In this document: positions 9,953 through 17,560 of the stretch, piece after piece
Layout: each line of letters starts with the position of its first letter
Numbering within the stretch: position 1 is the stretch's first letter
The notes under the pieces: generated by a model
The model's input: only the letters and a program-made list of their open reading frames with translations
What the model was told of the DNA's origin: nothing
The model's database searches: none
Made by a program: the position numbers and the translations under genes
Origin: Salinilacustrithrix sp034522155
Lineage (GTDB): Bacteria > Actinomycetota > Acidimicrobiia > Acidimicrobiales > Salinilacustritrichaceae
Reading direction: 5' to 3'
NCBI GenBank assembly: GCA_034522155.1
Contig: JAXHLP010000003.1
Span: forward strand, 466,608 to 530,607
DNA: 64,000 nucleotides

Positions 9953-10340
9953 ACAGGACGGGCTGGCAGTCGTGGGCGCAGTCGGTGGTCGGGTCGGGGA
10001 CCTCGGCCGGGCGGTGGAGGATGGCGTGGGTGGGCGTGAGCCGGACGAGGCGGGCGTCGTCGCTCTCGGCGACGTCGGCGTCGGCGTCGACGATCAGGCT
10101 GTAGCCACCGACCTCGTCGGGCGGCCACAGGACGGACACGCCGGGTCGTGCCGTGGCGTTGCGACCCGAGCTGCGTCCGCACGGGCCGACGAGCACCGTG
10201 CCCTCGCCCGTGTCGTCCCACCGCAGGGCGATGGCGGTGGCGTGGGGCCGGCCGTCGTCGTCGGAGGTGAGCAGGTACGGGTCCATCGACCGCTCGCTGA
10301 TCCGCGCGGCCAGTTCCTCGAGTTCGACGGAAACGCTCAC
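9951..10340 (-). CDS. PPOX/split-barrel flavin or F420-binding protein
   Basis: 129 residues from a GTG. ARISERSMDPYLLTSDDDGRPHATAIALRWDD and the Gly-rich VLVGPCGRSSGRNATARPGV fit the pyridoxamine-5'-phosphate-oxidase-like split barrel (strand, substrate-facing His, FMN/F420 phosphate-binding Arg). VSVLWPP and YSLIVDADADV follow. The substrate cannot be told. It lies in the leftward block inserted between gyrB and gyrA. Confidence 0.7.
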   Translation of the reverse strand: MSVSVELEELAARISERSMDPYLLTSDDDGRPHATAIALRWDDTGEGTVLVGPCGRSSGRNATARPGVSVLWPPDEVGGYSLIVDADADVAESDDARLVRLTPTHAILHRPAEVPDPTTDCAHDCQPVL

Positions 10341-10346
10341 AACTCG

Positions 10347-10365
10347 CTGGGGGCTGCGCCCCCAG
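10347..10365 (-). terminator. hairpin after the TadE/G-like gene
   Basis: CTGGGGGC - TGC - GCCCCCAG, an 8-base perfect stem, lies 52 bases past the stop of the leftward TadE/G-like gene and just before the PPOX start. A rho-independent-type terminator without a T run, or an attenuator in the PPOX leader. Confidence 0.5.
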
Positions 10366-10416
10366 ACCCCATCGTCGTACGGCTCGCTGGCGCTCGCGCG
10401 CCCGGATTCGCTTCGC

Positions 10417-10758
10417 TCATGACCCGAGCGTACCGATGTCCGGTGGGACCCGGACCGTCTCCCGCTCGGCGCGGGCGGTGGCGCGACGGTCTCCGACCAC
10501 CACGGTCACCTCGACGCCGCCGTCGAACTCCTCGTAGCCCACCAGCCGGGCGTCGTTGCGCCGGGCGAGCGAGCGGGCGGCGTCCTCGCCATCGAGCGCG
10601 CCGGCGAGGGCGACCGCGTCGGCGGCGTTCTGGGCCTCGGACCGCTCGAACGCGGCCCGGGCGACGAGCCCGAGCGGGACGAGCGCCAGACCGGCGAGGA
10701 CCAGGACGATGGCCCACAGCGGCGTGACCTGGCCCCGCTCGTGTCGGTGAACAGACAT
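10417..10758 (-). CDS. TadE/TadG-like (Flp pilus-type) membrane-anchored protein
   Basis: 113 residues. RGQVTPLWAIVLVLAGLALVPLGLVARAAF is the N-terminal hydrophobic helix of TadG/Rv3660c-neighbour proteins, followed by SEAQNAADAVALAGAL, the conserved NAADAAALA motif, and a short extracytoplasmic domain rich in V and R. Family members accompany Tad secretion/pilus loci, but no other tad gene is present here. It lies 100 bases past the gyrA stop on the same strand. Confidence 0.65.
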   Translation of the reverse strand: MSVHRHERGQVTPLWAIVLVLAGLALVPLGLVARAAFERSEAQNAADAVALAGALDGEDAARSLARRNDARLVGYEEFDGGVEVTVVVGDRRATARAERETVRVPPDIGTLGS

Positions 10759-10858
10759 GGCTTCCCTCCGGATCGAGTGTCTGGGGGAAGGCGTGCCGTT
10801 CGGGCACGAGACGAATGCTGGTGCCCGTCTCCACGTTCGTCCGGCGTTGGCCGGCAGA

Positions 10859-13315
10859 CTACTCGTCGTCCTCGGCGTCCTCGGCGAAGAGCACCGGGGC
10901 CACCGCGGCGACGTGGATGTCGTCCTTGACGTCCATCACCTTGACACCGGTGGCGTCGCGGCCCTGCGACGAGATGGTCCGGGCTTCCATCCGGATGGTC
11001 ACACCATCGGAGGCGACCACGAAGATCTCGTCGTCGAGGCCGACCATGAACGCGGCGACCACCTCGCCGCGCTTCTCGGTGATCTTCATGCCCCGCACGC
11101 CCTGGCCGCCGCGGCCCTGCACGTTGAACTTGTCGAGCTGGGTCCGCTTGCCGTAGCCGGCGGTGGTGACGATGAGGATTGCGGTGTCGTCGCGGGCGAC
11201 GTCGCAGGAGACGACCTCGTCACCCTCCTTGAGCTTCATGCCCCGCACCCCGGCCGCGGCCCGACCCATCGAGCGGACGTCACCCTCGTTGAAGCGGATG
11301 GTCATGCCGAACTTGGAGACCATGAGGATGTCGGAGTCGCCGGTGGTGGGGATGACCCGGACCAGCTCGTCGCCGTCGCGCAGGTTGATGGCGATGAGGC
11401 CGGTGCGCAGCGAGCTGTCGTACTCGCCGAAGCGGGTCTTCTTGACCTGGCCCTGCTTGGTGGCGAAGAACAGGAACGGCGCGGTCTCGTAGTCGCGGGT
11501 GTCGATGATCGCCTGGATCCGCTCGTCGGGCTGGAGCTGGAGCAGGTTGACGATGGCGGTGCCCCGCGCCGTGCGGTCCTTCTTGGGGATCTCGTGGGCC
11601 TTGAGCCGGTAGACCTTGCCCTGGTTCGAGAAGAACAGCAGGTAGGCGTGGGCGGTGGTGGTGAGGATCTTGGTGACGAAGTCCTCGTCGCGCAGCTTGG
11701 CCCCGGCCACGCCGCGACCGCCCCGGCCCTGCCGGCGGAACGAATCGGCCTCGACGGTCTTGATGTAGCCGCGCTGGGACATGGTGACGACGAGCTCCTC
11801 GTCGTCGATGAGGTCCTCGATGTCGAGCTCGCCCGGGTCGAGGGTGATGATCGAGCGACGCTCCCCGGCGTAGCTCTCCCGGATCTCACCGAGCTCGTCG
11901 ATGATCACCCGGCGGAGCTTCTCGTCGCTGGCAAGGATCTCCTCGAGCTCGGTGATGGTCTCGCGCAGCTGCGCGGCCTCTTCCTCGAGGTCGGAGCGGC
12001 CGAGACGGGTGAGCCGGGACAGCTGCATGTCGAGGATGTGCTCGGCCTGGGTCTCGGAGAACTCGAACGGCTCGGCCTGCAGGGCGTCGCGCGCCGCCTG
12101 CTTGTCGGCCGAGGCCCGGATGGCCGCGATGATCTCGTCGATCATGTCGAGTGCCTTGAGCAGGCCTTCGACGATGTGGGCCCGCTTCTGCGCCTTGTCG
12201 AGACGGAACTCGGACCGGCGGGTGATGACCTCGATCTGGTGGCCGACGTAGGACTCGAGCGTCTGGAGCAGGTTGAGGGTGCGGGGCACCCCGTCGACGA
12301 GCGCCACCATGTTGATGGCGTAGCTGGTCTGCAGCGGCGTGTGCTTGTACAGGTTGTTGAGCACCACCAGCGCCGGGGCGTCGCGCTTGAGCTTGACCAC
12401 GAGCTTGGTGGCGCCCTTGGCCGACTCGTCGTTCAGTTCGGCGATGCCGTCGACCACCTTGTCGTTGACGAGCTCCTTGATCTTGGACGCGGTGGCCGAG
12501 ATCGAGGTCTGGTACGGCATCTCGGTGACGACGATCTCGTCGCGTTGCTTGCCCTCGATGATCTCGGCCTTGGCCCGCAGCTTCACCGTGCCCTTGCCGG
12601 TGGTGTAGGCGTCGATGATCCCCTGGCGGCCCATGAGCAGCGCGCCGGTGGGGAAGTCGGGACCCTTCACGTACTGCATGAGGTCCTCGACCGAGGCGCC
12701 GGGGTTCTCGAGCAGGTGGACGGTGGCGTCGATGATCTCGCCCAGGTTGTGGGGCGGGATCTTGGTGGCCATGCCGACGGCGATGCCCTCGGAGCCGTTG
12801 ACCAGCAGGTTGGGGAACCTGGCCGGCAGGACGGTGGGCTCGGTGAACTCGCCGGAGTAGGTGTCGGCGAAGTCGACGGTGTCCTCGTTGATCCCGTCGA
12901 GGAGGCGAGTGGCGAGCTGGGCCAACCGACACTCGGTGTAGCGGGCGGCGGCCGGGCCGAAATCCGGAGACCCATAGTTGCCGTGGAAGTCGACGAGCGG
13001 GTGGCGCAGCGAGAACGGCTGGGCCATGCGGACGAGGGCGTCGTAGATGGCGCCGTCGCCGTGGGGATGGAAGTGGCCCATGACGTGGCCGGTGATGCGG
13101 GCGCACTTCATGTGGCTGCGGTCGGGGCGGGCCCCGATGTCGTCCATGCCGTGGATGATCCGGCGGTGCACCGGCTTGAGCCCATCGCGCGCGTCGGGCA
13201 GGGCCCGCTGCATGATGACCGACATCGCGTACTCGAGGAACGAGTTCTCCATCTCGTCCTGGATCTCGATGGGCTCGATGTCGTAGTGCTCGGACCCGGT
13301 GCTCTGGTCGGACAC
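10859..13315 (-). CDS. gyrA: DNA gyrase subunit A
   Basis: 818 residues from the GTG at 13315, with AGGAG 7 bases upstream; the longer frame starting at 13423 has no family match. QDEMENSFLEYAMSVIMQRALPD opens the breakage-reunion domain. The quinolone region near residues 80-92 reads HPHGDGAIYDALVRMAQ and the active-site Tyr is in AAARYTECRLA near 127. The C-terminal beta-pinwheel contains a GyrA-box variant QGRGGRG near 527, which supports gyrase rather than Topo IV. The residue equivalent to E. coli Ser83 is Gly. The gene is transcribed toward the origin, opposite to gyrB. Confidence 0.95.
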   Translation of the reverse strand: MSDQSTGSEHYDIEPIEIQDEMENSFLEYAMSVIMQRALPDARDGLKPVHRRIIHGMDDIGARPDRSHMKCARITGHVMGHFHPHGDGAIYDALVRMAQPFSLRHPLVDFHGNYGSPDFGPAAARYTECRLAQLATRLLDGINEDTVDFADTYSGEFTEPTVLPARFPNLLVNGSEGIAVGMATKIPPHNLGEIIDATVHLLENPGASVEDLMQYVKGPDFPTGALLMGRQGIIDAYTTGKGTVKLRAKAEIIEGKQRDEIVVTEMPYQTSISATASKIKELVNDKVVDGIAELNDESAKGATKLVVKLKRDAPALVVLNNLYKHTPLQTSYAINMVALVDGVPRTLNLLQTLESYVGHQIEVITRRSEFRLDKAQKRAHIVEGLLKALDMIDEIIAAIRASADKQAARDALQAEPFEFSETQAEHILDMQLSRLTRLGRSDLEEEAAQLRETITELEEILASDEKLRRVIIDELGEIRESYAGERRSIITLDPGELDIEDLIDDEELVVTMSQRGYIKTVEADSFRRQGRGGRGVAGAKLRDEDFVTKILTTTAHAYLLFFSNQGKVYRLKAHEIPKKDRTARGTAIVNLLQLQPDERIQAIIDTRDYETAPFLFFATKQGQVKKTRFGEYDSSLRTGLIAINLRDGDELVRVIPTTGDSDILMVSKFGMTIRFNEGDVRSMGRAAAGVRGMKLKEGDEVVSCDVARDDTAILIVTTAGYGKRTQLDKFNVQGRGGQGVRGMKITEKRGEVVAAFMVGLDDEIFVVASDGVTIRMEARTISSQGRDATGVKVMDVKDDIHVAAVAPVLFAEDAEDDE

Positions 13316-13458
13316 GGCGTGCTCCTGTGGGTGGCGTCGAACGCGAAACTCGCGCCCCCGACGGCGCGAATTGCACAGTGGTGATTCTACCCGTCCTGAC
13401 CCGGTAATCTCGTCCTTGCACACGGGCGGGCCCCTTCACCTCCGTACACTGGAGCCAG

Positions 13459-14205
13459 ATGTCGACGGAACCCACGAGCCTCCGTGGCGATGCTGCAGTC
13501 AGCGGGGACGCGCGACCGACGCCACGGACCGACGAGGCGCCGGCACCGCCGCCCGCCCGCCGCTCGAGGGCGATCGCGAAAGCCGAGGGCGGATCGTCGA
13601 CCGCCTCGACGGATTCGTCCCGCGCCGGCGCCCGTCGACCTCCGTCCCGTCGACGGCGCAAGGCCCGCATGGTCCACCGGGTGGTCCGCCACGTCGAGGT
13701 GTGGTCGGTCGCCAAGGTCGTGACCGTCTTCGCCATCTGCGGCTACATCATCGGCATGGTCAGTGGCTACCTGCTGTGGCGGGCCGCCGACCGGGTCGGG
13801 ACCATCGATGGCATCGAGGGGTTCATGGAGGATTCCGGCGGCTACGACTCGTTCGTGATCCTGGGCGACGTGGTCTTCCGAGCGGCCGCCATCGGGGGCG
13901 CCGTCGTGGCGGTGCTGTTCGTGGCGATGGTGATTCTCGCCGCCGTGCTGTTCAACCTGATCAGCGACCTCACCGGCGGCATCCGGATGACGGCGATCGA
14001 CGAGGATCTGATCGTGACGCCGGCCCGCCGGCCCGAGGCAGATCCGGCCCGCCGGCCCGAGGCAGATCCGGCCCGCCGGCCCGAGGCAGATCCGGCCCGC
14101 CGGCAGCAGGCGACACCGGTGAACGGTCATGCCGTCCCGTCGGCCGAGGAGACGACCACGACGGGCGGCGCCGAGTCGTCGTCCGCGGGCACCTCGTCGG
14201 GCTGA
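13459..14205 (+). CDS. DUF3566 transmembrane protein with PARRPEAD repeats
   Basis: 248 residues. The N-terminal 75 residues are Ser/Pro/Arg-rich and cytoplasmic. Then HVEVWSVAKVVTVFAICGYI starts the first membrane helix. IDGIEGFMEDSGGY is the short loop, and AAIGGAVVAVLFVAMVILAAVLFNLISDLTGGI is the second helix with the family signature NLISDLTGGIR. DUF3566 proteins sit just after gyrA in actinobacteria (for example Rv0007 in M. tuberculosis) and act near cell-wall synthesis and division. The tail carries three in-frame copies of (D/T)PARRPEA encoded by the 24-base tandem repeat. GGAG precedes the ATG. Confidence 0.85.
   Translation: MSTEPTSLRGDAAVSGDARPTPRTDEAPAPPPARRSRAIAKAEGGSSTASTDSSRAGARRPPSRRRRKARMVHRVVRHVEVWSVAKVVTVFAICGYIIGMVSGYLLWRAADRVGTIDGIEGFMEDSGGYDSFVILGDVVFRAAAIGGAVVAVLFVAMVILAAVLFNLISDLTGGIRMTAIDEDLIVTPARRPEADPARRPEADPARRPEADPARRQQATPVNGHAVPSAEETTTTGGAESSSAGTSSG
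14017..14104. repeat. tandem GC-rich repeat, three full units plus a partial (copy 2, coding)
   Basis: Units 14017-14040, 14041-14064 and 14065-14088 are each exactly 24 bases, followed by 16 bases of a fourth. Core CCGGCCCGCCGGCCCGAGGC is the same as at 7378-7449. Here unit length is a multiple of three and the array encodes PARRPEAD repeats in the cytoplasmic tail of the DUF3566 protein. Confidence 0.85.
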
Positions 14206-14264
14206 ACGTCCGGATCGGCTTGGAAGCGAGCGAGCTGACGACTGCTAGGTTGACTCGCCTCTCC

Positions 14265-14338
<74 letters not shown>

Positions 14339-14340
14339 CG

Positions 14341-14357
14341 GCTCGGCTTCGCCGAGC
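14341..14357 (+). terminator. tRNA-Ile terminator hairpin
   Basis: GCTCGGC - TTC - GCCGAGC, a perfect 7-base stem starting three bases after the tRNA, followed by TTGAAGTTGTT. Confidence 0.7.
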
Positions 14358-14359
14358 TT

Positions 14360-14388
14360 GAAGTTGTTCGGCTGTGCCTCACAACTTC
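14360..14388. repeat. GAGTTGT-type palindromic intergenic repeat, copy A
   Basis: GAAGTTGT at 14360-14367 and ACAACTTC at 14381-14388 enclose TCGGCTGTGCCTC. The reverse complement reads GAAGTTGT-GAGGCACAGCCGA-ACAACTTC, matching the copies near 34083, 34222 and 36408. Confidence 0.7.
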
Positions 14389-14507
14389 GCCCGTCAGCCC
14401 GTCAGCCCACGAGCAGGCGGTCTACGGTTCGTGCAGTCGTTCGGCAGCGCCGCACGACCGCAGCCCGTTCGAACGGTCCGACTATTGGAGAACCCATCGG
14501 AGGCCCC

Positions 14508-14645
14508 ATGACACTGCTGCGTCGGGCGATCGCTGCGCTCGGGGTGGCCGCGGTCATCGCAGGGGCGTTGCGGGTGCGGGGCACGGGCGGGACGCCACCC
14601 CAGAGTGGTGGTTGGCGCGAGCTGCAGGGTCCTGAGCTGAAGTGA
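14508..14645 (+). CDS. small hydrophobic protein, 45 residues
   Basis: The ATG at 14508 follows GGAGG by five bases. MTLLRRAIAALGVAAVIAGA is one N-terminal membrane helix, then RVRGTGGTPPQSGGWRELQG. Its stop overlaps the next start as GTGA, so it is probably co-translated with the oxidoreductase downstream. Function unknown; I do not recognise the family. Confidence 0.6.
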   Translation: MTLLRRAIAALGVAAVIAGALRVRGTGGTPPQSGGWRELQGPELK

Positions 14646-15634
14646 CCGTGGTCGGTCAGCGGACCGCCACCGTCGCGGTCGCCGGGGTCGGGGCCACGGG
14701 GGCGCGGGCGGCCCGCCAGCTGGTCGGCTGTGCCGAGGTCGACGAGGTGCTGCTGTCCGGCCACGGCGAACGGCCCGCGGCCATGCGCCGCTCGCTCGGC
14801 GACCGGGCGTCGCTCGCCGACCCGCTCGACGCCACGGGCGCGGTGGTGCTCGCCGGCGCGACGAGTTCCCAGCTCGAGCTGGCCCGGAAGGCGGTGCAAG
14901 CCGGGCTCCACGTGGTGTCCACCAGCGACGCCGTCGACGACGTCGTCGCCCTGCTCGACCTCCACGACCTGGCCGTCGCGCGGGGGGTCAGCGTCGTCGC
15001 CGGGGCTGCGTTCGCACCCGGACTCACCTGCGTCCTCGCCCGCCACCTGCGTGGCTGGCTCGACACCGTCGAGGAGATCCACGTCGCCCGTTTCGGCACC
15101 GGTGGCCCGGCGTGCGCGCGCCAGCACCACGACGCGCTCTCCACCCGGACCGCCGACTGGCGCGACGGCGAGTGGAGCCGCCGCCAGGCCGGCTCGGGCC
15201 GGGAGCTGTGCGTGTTCCCCGATCCGGTGGGGTCGATCGACTGCTACCGGGCCGCCCTCCCTGATCCCGTGCTCCTCCACCGGGCGTTTCCCGAAGCCGA
15301 GCGGATCACCGCCCGCCAGGCCGCCAACCGGCGTCAGCGGCTGACCGCGTGGCTGCCGATGCTGCGGCGCCCGCACCCGGAGGGCCGCATCGGCGCGGTT
15401 CGGGTCGAGGTTCGGGGCCGTCGCGACGGCGTCTGCGTCACCGAGGTGGCCGGCGTGATCGACCGTCCCGCCGTGGCCGCCGGGGCCGTGGCGGGCCTCA
15501 CCGTCCGCCACGCGGTCGCCGACGCGTTCGTACCCGGCGCGTACGGCTTGGCGTCGGTGGTCGACTCGACCGCCTTCCTCCACGAGCTCGCCGCCGTCGG
15601 GGTGCGGGCCGCGGTGTTCGTCGGCAGCACGTGA
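14642..15634 (+). CDS. saccharopine dehydrogenase-like NAD(P)-binding oxidoreductase
   Basis: 330 residues from a GTG. VAVAGVGATGARAARQLVG is an N-terminal Rossmann GxGxxG motif, followed by GAVVLAGATSSQLELARKAVQAGLHVVSTSD. This resembles the cofactor domain of saccharopine dehydrogenase or homoserine dehydrogenase-like enzymes. FAPGLTCVLARHL opens the second domain. The substrate cannot be inferred. Coupled by four bases to the small protein upstream and convergent with the phosphatase at 15648. Confidence 0.6.
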   Translation: MTVVGQRTATVAVAGVGATGARAARQLVGCAEVDEVLLSGHGERPAAMRRSLGDRASLADPLDATGAVVLAGATSSQLELARKAVQAGLHVVSTSDAVDDVVALLDLHDLAVARGVSVVAGAAFAPGLTCVLARHLRGWLDTVEEIHVARFGTGGPACARQHHDALSTRTADWRDGEWSRRQAGSGRELCVFPDPVGSIDCYRAALPDPVLLHRAFPEAERITARQAANRRQRLTAWLPMLRRPHPEGRIGAVRVEVRGRRDGVCVTEVAGVIDRPAVAAGAVAGLTVRHAVADAFVPGAYGLASVVDSTAFLHELAAVGVRAAVFVGST

Positions 15635-15647
15635 AATCTGGCCTGGG

Positions 15648-16451
15648 CTAGGGCGAGGGGTTGAGGAGACGGATCAGCTCGGCGTGGGCCTCGCCGTTGG
15701 TGGCGACGCCGCTGCAGTCGAGTGGGTCGTCGATCGACAGCTCGCCGCCGTCGATGGTGGTGAAGGACCCGCCGGCCTCGGCCAACAGGAGCGGCATCGG
15801 GGCGAGGTCCCACAGCGCGGCGGCCGGGTCGACCATGGCGTCGGCGCGGCCGGTGGCGACGAGCGCGTAGCCGTAGCCGTCGCCCCAGGTCCGCAGCGCC
15901 CAGCCGCCCCGCTTCACGCTGAGCAGGACGTCCTCGTCCCAGCGGGTGTAGCCCGACGACATCAGGAACGGTGTGGCCGAGCGGTCGCCCACCGTCGCCG
16001 GTCGCTCGCCGCGGCGGTCGTCCTGGAAGGCGCCGAGACCCCGGCCGGCGTAGACGCACTCGTCGATCGCGGGCATGTTGACCACCGACGCGGCCCAGCC
16101 GTGCTCGTCCTGCAGGGCGACGAGGTTGGTGTACAGCGGCACGCCCCGCATGAACGCCTTGGTGCCGTCGATCGGGTCGATGATCCAGCGGCGCCCGCTC
16201 GAGCCGGCTGTCGCCCCTTCCTCCTCGCCGAGGATGGCGTCGTCGGGATGGGTGGTGGCCAGCTCGGCGCGCAGGTAGGCCTCGGCGTCCTTGTCGGCCG
16301 CGGTCACCGGCGTGCCGTCGCCCTTGGACTCCACGGCCAGGTCGTCGGACCGGAACCGGGTCAGCGTGCGCCGGCCGGCTTCGCGGGTGAGCTCGACCGC
16401 CCACCGCAGCAGGTCGAGATCCACGGGCGGGGGCGACAGGGTCTCGGGCAT
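15648..16451 (-). CDS. hisN: inositol-monophosphatase family phosphatase, probable histidinol-phosphatase HisN
   Basis: 267 residues from the ATG at 16451. The metal-binding motifs of the family are present: GEEEG (about 84-88), WIIDPIDGTKAFMRGVP (about 97-113) and WDLAPMPLLLAEAGG near 220. The KAFMRGVPLYTNLVAL stretch and size resemble actinobacterial HisN histidinol-phosphatases, which act in histidine synthesis. Other IMP-family substrates (inositol phosphate, fructose bisphosphate, PAP) cannot be excluded. It converges on the oxidoreductase with a 13-base gap. Confidence 0.78.
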   Translation of the reverse strand: MPETLSPPPVDLDLLRWAVELTREAGRRTLTRFRSDDLAVESKGDGTPVTAADKDAEAYLRAELATTHPDDAILGEEEGATAGSSGRRWIIDPIDGTKAFMRGVPLYTNLVALQDEHGWAASVVNMPAIDECVYAGRGLGAFQDDRRGERPATVGDRSATPFLMSSGYTRWDEDVLLSVKRGGWALRTWGDGYGYALVATGRADAMVDPAAALWDLAPMPLLLAEAGGSFTTIDGGELSIDDPLDCSGVATNGEAHAELIRLLNPSP

Positions 16452-16772
16452 GGTCGAAGCCTGCCAGCCGGGCTCGCCCACCCCGGAACCGGCGCACGAA
16501 CGCCGGGTGAGGGACTGGCCCCACCCGAAGAACTGTGCAAGCACGGAAGGACCTGCGCGGAAAGGGCGATCATCGCAGGTCCCCGTGCTCCCCGCTCTTG
16601 CTGCTCCTTCGTCGCCCGGCGTGCCGGCGCGGGCCGCTCGGGCCCCGGAGCCGGCGGGATGGGCGCGCTTCGCTTGCCCCGATCCGCTCGGCTCCTAGGA
16701 GTGCTGAGCAACCCGCAATCGGTCACGGGCGCAGCTCGCTGACCAGCGGTTTCGCGGGTGCTCAGGTGCCCG
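16452..16772. other. 321-base intergenic region with two long inverted repeats
   Basis: No gene is seen. On the transcribed (minus) strand it separates the DinB-like gene from hisN. 16704-16716 and 16754-16765 pair as CTGAGCA(A)CCCGC with GCGGGTGCTCAG, with an inner GGTCA/TGACC (16721-16725, 16740-16744). 16541-16557 pairs with 16574-16588 as GCACGG(AA)GGACCTGCG with CGCAGGTCCCCGTGC. The first could be the terminator of the upstream gene; the second could be a leader structure of hisN or an unannotated RNA. Confidence 0.55.
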
Positions 16773-17528
16773 TCAGATGGTCACCTTGGCGGACCACCAC
16801 GCGAGGGGGTCGATGTCGCCGAAGGTCTGGACCTCGACCGGACGACGGTTCCAGACGAAGAGCACGAGATCGTGGGCCGGGCCGCGAACCGCCATGTCGC
16901 CCTTGCCGTGGGCGTGCTCGACGTCGACGCCGTCCGGAGTGAAGGTGAACATCCACTCGCCCGCCCCGTCGGGAATGTCGTCGTCGGTGGCGTGGAGGTG
17001 GAGGCTCTCGCCCGTGCCGGTGATGCCCCGCCGGGCCGCGTGGGCGAGGAAGACGTCGCAGAACTCCTCGACGCCATCGAGGGCGAGGCCGGTGTCGATG
17101 GGTGCCGGCGGGGTGTACGCGGCTTCGACGTCCCAGCGGTGGATGGCGGCTTCGTGGGCCATGCGGCGCCACCAGAACCGCGACTCGGGCGCGCCGATCC
17201 AGTTGGGGCGATGCTCGGTGGGATCGACGGCCACCAGTTCGGCGCACAACGCGTCGGCTGCGGAGGAGAACGACTCGAGCACGGGAATGCCGTCTTCGGG
17301 CGGGTCGAACTTGGCCATGTCGGCGCCGGGATCGGCCCGCAGCTGGGCGGTCGCGAACCGCATCACGCCGTCGTGGTGGGCGAGCAGGTCGGCGACGCTC
17401 CAGCCCGGACACGCTGTCACCGGCGCGTTGAGCACCTCCTCGGAGGTGGCCATGATCCGGTCCAACTCGGTGCGCAGGTGGTCGAGGTACTCGGTCGGAT
17501 CGAACACGTCCGGGCACCGTATCGGCAC
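16773..17528 (-). CDS. TIGR03083 / DinB-like (mycothiol-dependent maleylpyruvate isomerase family) protein
   Basis: 251 residues from a GTG. The N-terminal four-helix metal-binding domain shows PVTACPGWSVADLLAHHDGVMRF, with His at the position of the DinB metal ligand, and later RMAHEAAIHRWDVEAA supplying the second His motif. The C-terminal domain (about 160-251) ends VFVWNRRPVEV-type and WWSAKVTI. The family includes mycothiol-dependent isomerases and many proteins of unknown activity. A GTG at 17507 is an alternative start. Confidence 0.75.
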   Translation of the reverse strand: MPIRCPDVFDPTEYLDHLRTELDRIMATSEEVLNAPVTACPGWSVADLLAHHDGVMRFATAQLRADPGADMAKFDPPEDGIPVLESFSSAADALCAELVAVDPTEHRPNWIGAPESRFWWRRMAHEAAIHRWDVEAAYTPPAPIDTGLALDGVEEFCDVFLAHAARRGITGTGESLHLHATDDDIPDGAGEWMFTFTPDGVDVEHAHGKGDMAVRGPAHDLVLFVWNRRPVEVQTFGDIDPLAWWSAKVTI

Positions 17529-17560
17529 GGTCCCCGTTCGCGATCGGGAGATCGGCCACG

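Noticed and set aside
14017..14104. CRISPR-like direct repeats
   Set aside because: Units are adjacent with no spacers and are in frame inside a gene; there are no cas genes.
16541..16588. SRP or 6C-type small RNA
   Set aside because: The stem is strong but the conserved GNAR-loop/SRP motif or 6C C-runs are absent.
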